Notes: generated by a model from the letters alone, not told the origin. A stretch of DNA of 64,000 nucleotides from an uncultured Marinobacterium sp. (GCA_947501565.1 CANMWJ010000006.1:62001-126000), one strand, 5' to 3'. Positions 8,986-17,283 are shown, counted from the first letter of the stretch. Translations and numbers: made by a program.

Positions 8986-9525
8986 TTACACGTATTCCAG
9001 CGTGGCCAGCATGGTGTTGAGCAGCAGGCGGACATCGTCGGCTTTACGCGCGTCCACGTGCATCACCGGCCAGGGATCGCCGCGCTCTTCCAGCACTTTG
9101 TAGTAATCGCTTACTGTCGGTGTCGCTTTTTCGTCGTAATGGGTCACACCGATCACTGCGGCACTCTGGCGCAGGAAAGCAGCATTCAGGTTGAGGTAGT
9201 AGTCCAGCTCGGACATTGGATCTTCGTGGCTGTTATCCACCAGAATGATCAGCCCCAGCGCGCCTTTGGTGAGAATCTCGCACATGAAGTCGAAACGACG
9301 CTGGCCCGGTGTGCCGTAGAGGTAAAGCAGCTGACCACCATCCAGCGTCAACTGACCGTAGTCCATCGCCACCGTGGTGGTGCCCTTACGGCGCGCAATG
9401 GTCTCATCGGACGGTTTTGCTTCAGTAGAGATCGGATCAACTTCGCTGATCTGTCGGATCGCGGTGGTTTTACCCGCACCTACGCTGCCGGTAAAAACGA
9501 ACTTGAGTTTATGTTCTTCGTTCAT
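8986..9525 (-). CDS. Small Ras-like GTPase (MglA-like)
   Basis: 179 residues, one G domain. P-loop GSVGAGKTT at 13-21, switch I KGTTTVAMDYG at 47-57, G3 region GTPGQ at 71-75 and G4 THYD at 128-131. The Asp of the usual DxxGQ motif is replaced (YGTPGQ), as also occurs in MglA-type bacterial GTPases, which suggests reliance on the adjacent roadblock protein for GTP hydrolysis. The start has AAAGGG just upstream. It is preceded 29 bases away by the 353-codon-frame gene and followed by the roadblock gene. It likely acts as a nucleotide-switched polarity or signalling protein; the target is unknown. Confidence 0.9.
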   Translation of the reverse strand: MNEEHKLKFVFTGSVGAGKTTAIRQISEVDPISTEAKPSDETIARRKGTTTVAMDYGQLTLDGGQLLYLYGTPGQRRFDFMCEILTKGALGLIILVDNSHEDPMSELDYYLNLNAAFLRQSAAVIGVTHYDEKATPTVSDYYKVLEERGDPWPVMHVDARKADDVRLLLNTMLATLEYV

Positions 9526-9554
9526 ATCCCTTTTAACGTTCCCTGAGCATTCAA

Positions 9555-10595
9555 TTAGGCATTAACGCGATCGGAAATACGGCTGAGCAGTGACTTAAAG
9601 CTGTCCTCAACCTTCTTTTCATGGATCACTTCAGCGTCGCTGTACTGCACCAGGCCTTCGATATTGCAGGCATTAAGAAAAGCGCAGACCTCTGCCGCTG
9701 GGGTATTGGTTTTTTCGGCGATGTTTTCAATGGTGGAGACGTTGCTCTGCATAAAGGCCGCGAGTCGGATCAATCGGGTACAGCCTGGCAGGCCCAGATC
9801 TGGCCAACGCTTCAGGCTGACCGTTTTGCCCTGCAGTTCGTCCTGCAGATGTTCCGAAGGGGCCATCAACGCGACATACCAACGCAGATGTGTCATGGGC
9901 TCAGCGCTCAGTTCCGCCTGCTCGACCTGCATCTCAAACAGTACAGGCTGCAGGGTCTTCACGGTGTAAGGCGTCCCGTTACGGAAATGATCAGCCATGG
10001 TTTCGATCACCACAGAGCTGAAGTACAGATCCTTCTCACCATCCACAAAGATCTTTTCACCGCTTTCAAAGGTCAGCAGTTTATGGCTTTCGCCATCTGC
10101 GGCCAGATGATCCAGCAATACTTCGCTCGCCGCATAAGGGTTTTGTTCTGCAGGGGCGGCATCCGTTTCAGGAGCGGCTTCGACAACCTCGGCAGCGGGC
10201 TCAGGCACAGTGGTCGGCTCAACGACTGGAGCAGAAACCGGGGCTACGGTTTCCTGTACAGGCTCAGCATTCGCCAGTTCAACAGCGATCTGGTTGAAGC
10301 GTTCAACCAGCAGACGCAAGCGCGGCACCTGTTGTTCATCAACTTCCAGCGGCCAGGCGTTCTCGTAAGGCAATTCAGCGCCGTCATCAACGCCAACATA
10401 ATAGATACAGGGACGGGGGGCACTTTCCAGCAGTGAGATATCACGAATGACGGTAATATCTGCATCATCACCGTCGTAAATCTGCCAGAGATTATCCAGG
10501 CGAAGTTCTGCCAGCGCGAGAATAGAGTCCAGCTTCTGCCGCTCTGTTTCGGTAAATCCCTGCAGTTTTAAACGAATTGTTAACTGACCGAGCAT
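9555..10595 (-). CDS. Uncharacterised first gene of the GTPase operon
   Basis: 346 residues in three parts. Residues 1-105 are a globular alpha/beta segment of unknown family. Residues about 105-150 are a Pro/Ala/Glu/Val-rich linker (VAPVSAPVVEPTTVPEP and similar). Residues 150-346 form a second domain ending in a winged-helix-like stretch (LPGCTRLIRLAAFMQSNVS, then ENIAEKTNTPAAEVCAFL) of the kind seen in partners of bacterial GTPases. The ATG at 10595 is preferred over an upstream TTG because GGA lies about 12 bases before it. It is co-directional with the GTPase, 29 bases away. I infer a regulator or effector of the GTPase and do not recognise a named family. Confidence 0.6.
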   Translation of the reverse strand: MLGQLTIRLKLQGFTETERQKLDSILALAELRLDNLWQIYDGDDADITVIRDISLLESAPRPCIYYVGVDDGAELPYENAWPLEVDEQQVPRLRLLVERFNQIAVELANAEPVQETVAPVSAPVVEPTTVPEPAAEVVEAAPETDAAPAEQNPYAASEVLLDHLAADGESHKLLTFESGEKIFVDGEKDLYFSSVVIETMADHFRNGTPYTVKTLQPVLFEMQVEQAELSAEPMTHLRWYVALMAPSEHLQDELQGKTVSLKRWPDLGLPGCTRLIRLAAFMQSNVSTIENIAEKTNTPAAEVCAFLNACNIEGLVQYSDAEVIHEKKVEDSFKSLLSRISDRVNA

Positions 10596-10730
10596 AACCA
10601 ATTCAATCCATAACAACAGAGTTCAGCAGCACTTTCCTGATATAAAGACCGCCTTTTATAAATTCCATCTATAAAGGCAATATGACAGGAATAGATATCA
10701 GCCGCTAAAAACTCTCCATTTCACCCATGT

Positions 10731-10751
10731 ATTGCACCGCTGCGGTGCAAT
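10731..10751. promoter_or_regulatory. 21-bp perfect palindrome matching the NtrC enhancer consensus
   Basis: Arms attgcaccgc (10731-10740) and gcggtgcaat (10742-10751) flank one base. The core is TGCACC-N5-GGTGCA, the NtrC-binding consensus. A weaker related site (tgcaca near 10775 on the minus strand) lies about 30 bases away, close to the three-turn spacing of paired NtrC sites. It sits 136 bases upstream of the GTPase operon (minus) and 125 bases upstream of a small plus-strand frame. A weak GG-N10-GC sigma54-like element is at 10823-10836 (plus). Confidence 0.5.
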
Positions 10752-10875
10752 TATTTCAGCTATCACACCTCATTGTGCAACAGCATCCGCACACGAAATA
10801 CGTGCGTAAACACCGCAACTAAGGCGGTTACAATGCATGTCGTGGATTATTTTTGTTATTCAGCGAAGTGCCGAC

Positions 10876-11043
10876 ATGGCATATTTTTTAAAAGACGATC
10901 AGGTCATCTTTTATAAAGCCAAACCCGGTGCGGGTTGTGGACTAAAGCCGGGGGATTATAACAGTAAGCCGATTAAAGGCATATATATTCAAGGTGTATA
11001 CGCCTCGCTGACAGGAACTACAACAAGTTATAGTTGTATATAA
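10876..11043 (+). CDS. Possible small protein, unknown
   Basis: A 55-codon frame beginning MAYFLKDDQVIFYKAKPGAG and ending TTSYSCI, with two Cys and many Tyr, Lys and Gly. It is AT-richer than its neighbours and has no good ribosome binding site; an upstream ATG at 10837 would add 13 residues. It may be a real small gene behind the sigma54-like element at 10823-10836, or chance. The rest of the 10596-11156 gap shows only the palindrome and low-GC sequence. Confidence 0.25.
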   Translation: MAYFLKDDQVIFYKAKPGAGCGLKPGDYNSKPIKGIYIQGVYASLTGTTTSYSCI

Positions 11044-11156
11044 ATCACTCACACAAACGTCGTAAGTCTGGTGTAAATGAAAGGAGGCGTAACAAAAGAG
11101 ACTTATGATTTATATTTATTCGCGAACCAAGTTTTTCTTTGTAACCCTAAAACCGA

Positions 11157-12317
11157 TCAACCTTTAAAAAACACGCGCGAGTTGCGTTCGTTACGAAATA
11201 ACATCTCACTCTCCGCAGTTTGATTTTCTGCGGCCATCCGGGCATCGGTGATCAGATGATGATGTTCGGATTTACTGCATACGGGGTCAGCGTTGGTGGC
11301 ATCGCCCGTCATCATATACGCCTGACAGCGGCAGCCACCGAAATCCTTCTCCTTGTCATCACAGGAGCGGCACGGCTCCTTCATCCACTCATAGCCGCGG
11401 AAGTGGTTAAAACCGAAGCTCTCGTTCCAGATATGATCCAGGGCGTGTTCGCGCACGTTGGGAAATTCGATCGGTAGCATCTTGGCGCTGTGGCAGGGCA
11501 ACGCAGTTCCGTCCGGCGTAACGGTAAGGAATACCTGGCCCCAGCCGTTCATACAGCCTTTGGGGCGCTCTTCGTAGTAGTCGGGGGTGACAAAGATCAG
11601 CTTGATCGGGTTTCCCTCCGCAGCCAGCTTGGCACGGTATTCGTTGGTGATCCGCTCAGCCCGCTCCAGCTGGGCACGGGTCGGCAGCAGGTTTTCGCGG
11701 TTCTCGTAGGCCCAGCCGTAATACTGGCAGGTCGCCAGTTCAACGTAGTCGGCCTCCAGCTCCACACAAAGTTCGATGATGCGGTCGATCTGATCGATGT
11801 TGTGACGGTGGGTGACGAAGTTGAGCACCATTGGGTACCCCTGCGCTTTTACCTCGCGCGCCATCTTCAGCTTCTGCTCAAACGCCTTCTGGGAACCGGC
11901 CAGCATATTGTTGACGCTTTCGTCCGCCGCCTGAAAGCTGACCTGAATATGGTCCAGGCCCGCCTCACGGAAGGCTTCCACTTTACGCTCGTTCAGGCCC
12001 ACGCCGGAAGTGATCAGGTTGCTGTAATAACCCAGCTCACGGGCGCCTTTAATCAGCTCAACCAGGTCTTGGCGCACCAGCGGTTCGCCGCCGGAGAAAC
12101 CCAGTTGCACGGCACCAAGTTTGCGTCCCTCCTCAAAGACTTTAAGCCATTCAGCCGTGCTCAATTCGCTGCTGCGGTTGGCAAAGTCCAGCGGATTGGC
12201 GCAATAGGGGCACTGCAACGGGCATTTGTAGGTCAGCTCCGCCAACAGCCAGAGCGGCTGGCCGTGAGTCGGGACGGGGTTCAGGGAGGGGGAACCGTTG
12301 CAGGATGAGGAGGACAT
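11157..12317 (-). CDS. pqqE: PqqE, radical SAM enzyme of PQQ biosynthesis
   Basis: 386 residues. The radical-SAM cluster motif CPLQCPYC (CX3CX2C) lies near residue 30, with GFSGGEPL shortly after. The SPASM-type C-terminus has Cys in [22 protein letters not shown] and GGCRC. PqqE crosslinks Glu and Tyr of the PqqA peptide in the first step of PQQ synthesis. The ATG at 12317 has GAGGTA about seven bases upstream. The longer frame is rejected because its extra 33 codons run through REP-like repeats. It is the last gene of pqqABCDE, about 160 bases after pqqD. Confidence 0.95.
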   Translation of the reverse strand: MSSSSCNGSPSLNPVPTHGQPLWLLAELTYKCPLQCPYCANPLDFANRSSELSTAEWLKVFEEGRKLGAVQLGFSGGEPLVRQDLVELIKGARELGYYSNLITSGVGLNERKVEAFREAGLDHIQVSFQAADESVNNMLAGSQKAFEQKLKMAREVKAQGYPMVLNFVTHRHNIDQIDRIIELCVELEADYVELATCQYYGWAYENRENLLPTRAQLERAERITNEYRAKLAAEGNPIKLIFVTPDYYEERPKGCMNGWGQVFLTVTPDGTALPCHSAKMLPIEFPNVREHALDHIWNESFGFNHFRGYEWMKEPCRSCDDKEKDFGGCRCQAYMMTGDATNADPVCSKSEHHHLITDARMAAENQTAESEMLFRNERNSRVFFKG

Positions 12318-12349
12318 GGGATACCTCGTTATTGTTCTTATTGTGCGTT

Positions 12350-12438
12350 GTAGGTTGGCCTTCGCGCAGCGAAGCCCAACGATTCCACAGTATTTCTGGC
12401 GTGGGATGTTAGGCATCGCTGCGCGATGGCTAACCTAC
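12350..12438. repeat. REP-like repeat pair between pqqE and pqqD
   Basis: Two units, 12350-12380 (gtaggttggcc...agcccaac) and 12408-12438 (gttaggcatcg...taacctac), both of the family at 72-202. They lie inside the pqq operon, in the spacer between pqqD and pqqE, where they could form mRNA hairpins that reduce or separate pqqE expression. Confidence 0.8.
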
Positions 12439-12480
12439 ATGGAACTGTAGAGTGCGTTACGCACCGGCCACGGTTTACGG

Positions 12481-12750
12481 CTACAGGGTGATCCAGCGCT
12501 GCTGCTGGGCATCGGCCAGAAACTCCAGCACGTCGCCGCCGATACCCTCTGCGTCCGGGAACTTACTTTCCAGGGCACGGGTGATGGCATCCACACTTCG
12601 CTCGCCGTCCACCAGCGCCAGGATCTCGCCCGCCGGGCCGTTCAGCTGGATCATCCCTTCCGGGTAGAGCAGCACATAGCTGTCCTGCGCCTGCTCCCAC
12701 TGGAAGCGGAACATCCTGTTCAGGCTGGGGATGCTTTCCACGGTGATCAT
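12481..12750 (-). CDS. pqqD: PqqD, PqqA peptide chaperone
   Basis: 89 residues, the usual length. PqqD binds the PqqA peptide and delivers it to PqqE. The sequence contains the family hallmarks: [20 protein letters not shown] followed by [19 protein letters not shown] and [12 protein letters not shown]. The start codon overlaps the pqqC stop as ATGA, so translation is coupled. Confidence 0.95.
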   Translation of the reverse strand: MITVESIPSLNRMFRFQWEQAQDSYVLLYPEGMIQLNGPAGEILALVDGERSVDAITRALESKFPDAEGIGGDVLEFLADAQQQRWITL

Positions 12751-13517
12751 CGGAACAGCCCTTTGTGATAGACCTTCTCATCGGTCACGGTGTGATACGG
12801 CGGGCGGTCCAGCTGGTAAGCCATGGTCATCGCGTCCAGCATCGACCAGAGCACGTCCAGTTTGAACTGCAGGATCTCCAGCATGCGCTCCTGCTGCTCA
12901 CGGGTTTTGTAGTGATCCAGGGTGATCTCTAGTCCGTGTACCACATCACGACGCGCTTCGGTCAGGCGGTTACGGAAGTACTGGTAACCGTTGGCATCGA
13001 TCCAAGGGTAGTGATCCGGCCAGGTATCCAGACGGGACTGGTGGATCTTCGGCGCAAAGAGTTCGGTCAGGGAGGAGCTGGCCGCTTCCTCCCAGGTCGC
13101 ACGACGGGCAAAATTCACGTAGGCATCCACCGCAAAGCGCACACCCGGCAATACATGCTCCTGGGAGATGATCTCTTCGCGGGTCAGACCCACCGCCTCA
13201 CCCAGACGCAACCAGGCTTCGATGCCGCCTTCCGCCCCTTCGTAACCGTCATGGTCGAGCACCCGCTGCACCCAGTGACGACGCACGTCGCGGTCCGGGC
13301 AGTTCGCCATGATCGCCGCGTCTTTCACCGGGATCATGATCTGGTAGTAGAAACGGTTGGCGACCCAACCCTGAATCTGTTCTTTGGTGCAACTGCCGTT
13401 GTACATCGCCACGTGGTAGGGGTGGTGGATGTGGTAGAGATCGCCCTTGGCGCGCAGCGCCTGCTCAAACGCTTCGCGGGACATCGGCAGGGAGTTGTCG
13501 GTAACCTGTATGTTCAT
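12747..13517 (-). CDS. pqqC: PqqC, pyrroloquinoline-quinone synthase
   Basis: 256 residues with the TenA-like all-helical fold typical of PqqC. Recognisable segments are [14 protein letters not shown] near the N-terminus, the [20 protein letters not shown] stretch and [17 protein letters not shown]. It catalyses the final ring closure and eight-electron oxidation to PQQ without metal. AGGAG lies seven bases before the ATG at 13517, which is preferred over a GTG two codons upstream. Confidence 0.96.
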   Translation of the reverse strand: MNIQVTDNSLPMSREAFEQALRAKGDLYHIHHPYHVAMYNGSCTKEQIQGWVANRFYYQIMIPVKDAAIMANCPDRDVRRHWVQRVLDHDGYEGAEGGIEAWLRLGEAVGLTREEIISQEHVLPGVRFAVDAYVNFARRATWEEAASSSLTELFAPKIHQSRLDTWPDHYPWIDANGYQYFRNRLTEARRDVVHGLEITLDHYKTREQQERMLEILQFKLDVLWSMLDAMTMAYQLDRPPYHTVTDEKVYHKGLFR

Positions 13518-13559
13518 ATGCACGCTCCTGTTTATATTCAGGACCTGATCCAGTGGCGG

Positions 13560-14480
13560 TCAGAGTTCGATGCTCATGCCATCAAAGGAGATCTCAATGC
13601 CGTGGGCCAGTACTTCGGCGCGCTCCGGTGAGTCTTCATCGAGGATCGGGTTGGTGTTGTTGATGTGAATAAGTACCTTGCGCGGTTTATCCAGCGTATC
13701 CAGGTACTCGATCATGCCCCCTGGCCCGGACTGAGGCAGATGCCCCATGGCGGTACCGAGCTTGTCACCAACGCCGGTGACAATCAGCTCGTCTTCCTGC
13801 CAGATGGTGCCATCGACCAGTACACAGTCAGCATTTTCCATCACAGGACGCAGGTGGGGTTCAATCTGGCCGAGGCCAGGCGCATAGAACAGGGTTTTAC
13901 CGGTCCGGGTATCTTCGATTTTGATACCGATATTGTCACCCGGATGGGGATCGTTACGGTGCGGGGAATACGGCGGCGCACTGCTGAGCAGGGGCACGGC
14001 CGTTAGCTTAAGCTCCGGCACCTGAGGAATCGTAAATTGGTTGGCGCCCGCTTCGATTGGAATTCGGTTCCAGTTGATACCGCCGTTCCAGTGTTCCAGC
14101 ATATTGAAGATCGGGAAACCAGAGGTCAGGTCCTGACGCACCATGTCGGTACACCAAACGTCGTGCGGACAGCCTTCACGCAACATCAGCAGGCCGGTGG
14201 TGTGGTCGATCTGGCTGTCCATAAAGACAATCGCCGAGATACCGGTATCGCGGATCGCACGTGCCGGTTGCATGGGACCGAAGCTGTCCAGCTGGGCACG
14301 GATATCGGGTGAGGTGTTGAACAGAATCCAGTGCTCACCATCGGCACTGACAGCGATGGAGGACTGGGTACGGGGCTGCGCGTTAATCGTGCCCTCGCGT
14401 ACGCCTTTGCAGTTACGGCAGTTGCAGTTCCACTGTGGAAAGCCACCGCCAGCGGCTGAGCCTAAAACTTGTACTTTCAT
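13560..14480 (-). CDS. pqqB: PqqB, metallo-beta-lactamase-fold PQQ biosynthesis protein
   Basis: 306 residues, matching the family length. It begins with the conserved [17 protein letters not shown], then CKGVREG, and contains [18 protein letters not shown] and [16 protein letters not shown], the metal-site regions of PqqB. PqqB is thought to hydroxylate the processed PqqA Tyr. It is followed 42 bases later by pqqC and preceded by pqqA with an intervening hairpin. Confidence 0.96.
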   Translation of the reverse strand: MKVQVLGSAAGGGFPQWNCNCRNCKGVREGTINAQPRTQSSIAVSADGEHWILFNTSPDIRAQLDSFGPMQPARAIRDTGISAIVFMDSQIDHTTGLLMLREGCPHDVWCTDMVRQDLTSGFPIFNMLEHWNGGINWNRIPIEAGANQFTIPQVPELKLTAVPLLSSAPPYSPHRNDPHPGDNIGIKIEDTRTGKTLFYAPGLGQIEPHLRPVMENADCVLVDGTIWQEDELIVTGVGDKLGTAMGHLPQSGPGGMIEYLDTLDKPRKVLIHINNTNPILDEDSPERAEVLAHGIEISFDGMSIEL

Positions 14481-14523
14481 TATTATTCTTTTGCGCTGGT
14501 GACCGTCAGATCCGCTTCATGCG

Positions 14524-14607
14524 GCGCCTGTGTATTGCAGGTCCGGCTCCTGCCGGTGGAGGGAATAGCCCCGGGAAAGCGGGGCGGCAAGAAGAGATGA
14601 CAGGCGC
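14524..14607 (-). other. Nested hairpins between pqqA and pqqB
   Basis: An outer stem (gcgcctgt 14524-14531, acaggcgc 14600-14607) encloses an inner one (gccccg 14568-14573, cggggc 14580-14585). No T-run follows. In other bacteria pqqA is expressed far above the rest of the operon, and a structure here could limit read-through or protect the pqqA message. That role is inference. Confidence 0.55.
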
Positions 14608-14644
14608 GAGAGTAGCCACTATCGCACCCGCTCTTCTTCGATGC

Positions 14645-14716
14645 TTAACGGTTTGCGAAGTACATAGTTACTTCAAAACCGATACGCAGATCTTTGTATG
14701 CAGGCTTAGTCCACAT
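14645..14716 (-). CDS. pqqA: PqqA, precursor peptide of PQQ
   Basis: A 23-residue frame starting [14 protein letters not shown] and ending with the substrate motif EVTMYFANR. Glu15 and Tyr19 have the required E-x-x-x-Y spacing and become the PQQ skeleton. AGAGGG lies about nine bases upstream of the ATG. Position, length and the MWTKP start all match PqqA. It lies 164 bases upstream of pqqB, on the same strand. Confidence 0.96.
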   Translation of the reverse strand: MWTKPAYKDLRIGFEVTMYFANR

Positions 14717-14783
14717 GTGCGATACCCTCTGTTGTTGTTTGTTTTAGAAGTGGTACGCATTTGATGATAGGAGCGGACAGGCT

Positions 14784-14806
14784 GTTCCAGTATGGTACTT
14801 TGGAAC
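14784..14806. promoter_or_regulatory. Inverted repeat upstream of pqqA
   Basis: gttcca (14784-14789) and tggaac (14801-14806) form 6-bp arms with 11 bases between, roughly one helical turn plus one base centre to centre. It lies 70-90 bases upstream of the pqqA ATG, next to a possible -10 (tatcat on the minus strand, near 14765). It could be an operator for a regulator such as the adjacent MarR or AraC protein. Confidence 0.35.
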
Positions 14807-14875
14807 GAAAAAAGCCCTGAATTGGTAGGACTGAAGAAAGCTGAGCGAACCGCCTGACGACGGTAACATCAGGGC
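14807..14875 (-). terminator. Long-stem terminator of the MarR gene
   Basis: tcagggc (14869-14875) pairs with gccctga (14814-14820) around a 48-base structured loop. On the minus strand the closing stem is followed by six T (14813-14808). It lies just past the MarR gene stop. Confidence 0.55.
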
Positions 14876-14887
14876 AAACTAATCGCT

Positions 14888-15376
14888 TTATTGCTGCTCG
14901 GAAAGGTTATCGAAAAAGCGCTGCAGCAGTTTATTGGTTTTCTGTACCTGTGGTTCAGTAAAACCTTTAAATGCACGACTGAATACCGCCTGCGTGCTTT
15001 CCAGCACTGTTTCCACATTTTCCTGCCCCTTATCGGTCAGGGTGACCATACTCACACGGCCATCGCTTTCTGAGGTCTTTACTACGACCAGACCTTCGTC
15101 CCGCATGCGATAAACGATCTTGGTAATCGTTGGCAGTTTGCCCAACGCTAATTCTGAAATATCGGAAATACTAAGTTCTTTATGGGTACGCAGCAGCAGC
15201 GCGACACGCCAACGGGAGATATCCATATTGAGAGGTTTAAGCGTTTTTTCCATCTCAAACCCATAAAGTGCATTTAACCGTGCGACCCAATAAAACGGGA
15301 ATTCATCAAGATCAAAGTTTTCACTAGAAGGACGGTATTTTTCCAGTTTTTCAGATCGGCCAGCCATTCGTTCCAT
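14888..15376 (-). CDS. MarR family transcriptional regulator
   Basis: 162 residues. A winged helix-turn-helix is readable: WRVALLLRTHKELSISDIS, ELALGKLPTITKIVYRMRDEGLV (recognition helix), then the wing KTSESDGRVSMVTLTDKGQE. MarR proteins are dimeric repressors that respond to small phenolics or oxidants. It lies between the pqq operon and an AraC regulator, all on the minus strand, but has its own terminator. Start choice is uncertain: AGGTGA is very close to the first ATG, and a second ATG lies three codons later. Confidence 0.88.
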   Translation of the reverse strand: MERMAGRSEKLEKYRPSSENFDLDEFPFYWVARLNALYGFEMEKTLKPLNMDISRWRVALLLRTHKELSISDISELALGKLPTITKIVYRMRDEGLVVVKTSESDGRVSMVTLTDKGQENVETVLESTQAVFSRAFKGFTEPQVQKTNKLLQRFFDNLSEQQ

Positions 15377-15478
15377 TCACCTGTATTCTAGGTTCACCCC
15401 AGTATCTCTCAGACTCCGTTTTCCTGAATCACAGTGACTGAAAGCATATCCTTGTTACCACAATACAACGTCTCGGCC

Positions 15479-16402
15479 CTAAGTATTACGCGACTTTCGA
15501 ATAGCGCCGGGCGTTTTACCCGTCACTGCGCGAAACGCTTTACGAAAGGCCACTTCCGAACGATAACCGCAAGCCTCTGCGATCGCCAAAATGGAACGAT
15601 CGGTCTGTAAAAGTTGCTCGGTCGCTTCGCGCATACGCCACTCGGTGAGATAACGCATTGGGGTCTGCGTCACCAGTGTTTTAAAACGTTCTGCAAACAC
15701 TGCGCGGCTCATTCCCACCTCTCCGGCAAGGCGTTCAACACTCCAGTTTTTTTCCGGTGCGTTATGTATAAGCGAGAGGGCGGGTCCAATGTGCGGATCA
15801 AACAGAGCAGCCAGCAAACCGCTCTGCAATCCCCCCTGCTGCTCCGGCCCGGTGCCCAACGCAATCTGGCTGCGCAGAATATGGATAAATAATACGTACG
15901 CCAGCTGATTGACCACTGCACTCACACCCGGTTTGGCATGCTGCAGTTCGGTGATCAGCAGCTGAATCAGCCGGCCGGAATCGCCAAAGCGCTGACTGTC
16001 GTTGAGATCCAGTACAATCACTTGGGGCAGGCTGTCTAACAGCGGCCAGGCGGTCTTACTGCCAAACTCAAAAAAACCACATACCAACGTTGTGATCTCA
16101 CCCTCAGTATCCCTGGCGGGTTGATTGATCATCGCAGGATCCGGTGCATCCGCCTGGCTGGACAATACATGTCCGGCATCGTGAGGAAACACTACCAGCT
16201 GCCCGGCACGCAACAACTGGGGTACCTGTTCTGGCAAATGAAGCCAACTGGTCCCCCGCTCCACAAGATGGAAAGGGACGTGGCGGTTTCCGGATGTATC
16301 CAACGCCCAGGCACCACAAAAATCGGCGTGCACATACACCTCCGCCCGCAGGCGCAGTCCGTTCAGAATTGCACTGAGTGCGTCACTACTCGACAGATCC
16401 AT
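15479..16402 (-). CDS. AraC family regulator with cupin sensor domain
   Basis: 307 residues. The N-terminal 190 residues are a cupin-type sensor (HADFCGAWALDTSGNRHVPFHLVERG, then QLVVFPHDAGHVL). The C-terminal 100 residues hold two HTH motifs (SVERLAGEVGMSRAVFAERF and ILAIAEACGYRSEVAFRKAF) and the ending TPGAIRKSR. It is divergently transcribed from the cupredoxin-like gene with 121 bases between, so it is a plausible regulator of that gene. Confidence 0.92.
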   Translation of the reverse strand: MDLSSSDALSAILNGLRLRAEVYVHADFCGAWALDTSGNRHVPFHLVERGTSWLHLPEQVPQLLRAGQLVVFPHDAGHVLSSQADAPDPAMINQPARDTEGEITTLVCGFFEFGSKTAWPLLDSLPQVIVLDLNDSQRFGDSGRLIQLLITELQHAKPGVSAVVNQLAYVLFIHILRSQIALGTGPEQQGGLQSGLLAALFDPHIGPALSLIHNAPEKNWSVERLAGEVGMSRAVFAERFKTLVTQTPMRYLTEWRMREATEQLLQTDRSILAIAEACGYRSEVAFRKAFRAVTGKTPGAIRKSRNT

Positions 16403-16523
16403 CGGCTTGAACTCCAGTCCCGAAAAGACGATTAGCTACAAATAACAGATTAATAAGCATAGTTCGTCTTACTTCAAAGCTCTAAAGTTATTTCCGAACT
16501 TAACCACATTTGAGAACCGAACC

Positions 16524-16913
16524 ATGAAAATCTTCAAACCTCTGCTTTTTGTCTTCTCCCTGCTATCTGCACTGGTACTGGCCCCGGTGGCCTCTGCGGG
16601 TACACCACAAACCAACGCTGATGGCGTCACCGTCATTCATCTGGATGAGTACAACGGATACTTCGCGGCAGAGGAAACAATCGCCGGTCTGAAAGCCGGT
16701 ACCTATGAGTTTGTCGTTACCAACAAGTCGGAAAAACTGGTGGGTTTCCAGATCCAGAACTACAAAACCCATGAAACGCTGGAGATGTTCCCACTGGAAC
16801 CAGGTGAGCAGAAAACCGCACGGGTTACCGTCACTGAAGAGGGCGTACGTTACCGCTGCCCGATCAACCCAACCCCGTGGTACGACATCGATAACGTAAA
16901 ACCAGCGTCCTGA
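16524..16913 (+). CDS. Secreted cupredoxin-like protein
   Basis: 129 residues with a clear signal peptide (MKIFKPLLFVFSLLSALVLA, cleavage near VASAG). The mature part reads as a small beta-sandwich: KAGTYEFVVTNKSEKLVGFQIQ, then LEPGEQKTARVTVTEEGVRYRCPINPTPWYDID. The PGE...YRCP pattern resembles the copper-site edge of plastocyanin/azurin-type proteins, but the usual downstream His and Met are missing and the Cys is followed by PINPTPWY. Copper binding is therefore doubtful. Divergent from an AraC regulator. Confidence 0.65.
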   Translation: MKIFKPLLFVFSLLSALVLAPVASAGTPQTNADGVTVIHLDEYNGYFAAEETIAGLKAGTYEFVVTNKSEKLVGFQIQNYKTHETLEMFPLEPGEQKTARVTVTEEGVRYRCPINPTPWYDIDNVKPAS

Positions 16914-16931
16914 TCTCTTTGGAACAGGCAC

Positions 16932-16966
16932 AAAAAAGCCAGTCACACATCGTGACTGGCTTCTCT
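16932..16966. terminator. Bidirectional terminator
   Basis: A 9-bp stem gccagtcac (16938-16946) / gtgactggc (16952-16960) has a five-base loop. The T-run is strong on the minus strand (A-run 16932-16937) and weak on the plus strand (ttctctatt). It separates the cupredoxin-like gene from the small minus-strand gene. Confidence 0.75.
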
Positions 16967-17070
16967 ATTCGTCGTCTTTTATCTTGGTGCTGCGCTACCT
17001 GAAGCCTCGCACCAAAGAACCGGATCTGCAGTGAATTGTCTCTACTGCTCCGGCTTAGTCAGCGCTGAGC

Positions 17071-17283
17071 TTAACTTTCAGGCAGGACAAATACGAATTC
17101 GTTTTTGCTTTCGATCCACTGATCAACCTGCTCGCGGCTATTACCGAAAAACACCACGCGGGAGGTCTGGCTCAACTCACCGTTGCTGCAGATATTGTGC
17201 AGATACACCCACCAGCTATCAGCCGCAACCTGACGGATTCTGTACGCGTTACGGATTGGTGCAAAAGCAAAGGTTTTAGTCAT
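17071..17283 (-). CDS. Small hypothetical protein
   Basis: 70 residues beginning MTKTFAFAPIRNAYRIRQVA and containing SWWVYLHNICSN, SRVVFFGNSREQVDQWI and the ending NEFVFVLPES. It is cytoplasmic, with no recognised family. The start at 17283 is chosen because AGAG lies about seven bases upstream; a longer frame to 17358 lacks a ribosome binding site. Confidence 0.5.
   Translation of the reverse strand: MTKTFAFAPIRNAYRIRQVAADSWWVYLHNICSNGELSQTSRVVFFGNSREQVDQWIESKNEFVFVLPES

Noticed and set aside
10701-10717. Minus-strand sigma54-like element (GG-N10-GC)
   Set aside because: It lies only about 20-30 bases from the NtrC-like palindrome, too close for enhancer action, and matches the consensus poorly.
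12318-12416. 33-residue N-terminal extension of PqqE
   Set aside because: It is coded by REP-like repeats. The internal ATG has a good ribosome binding site and gives normal PqqE length.
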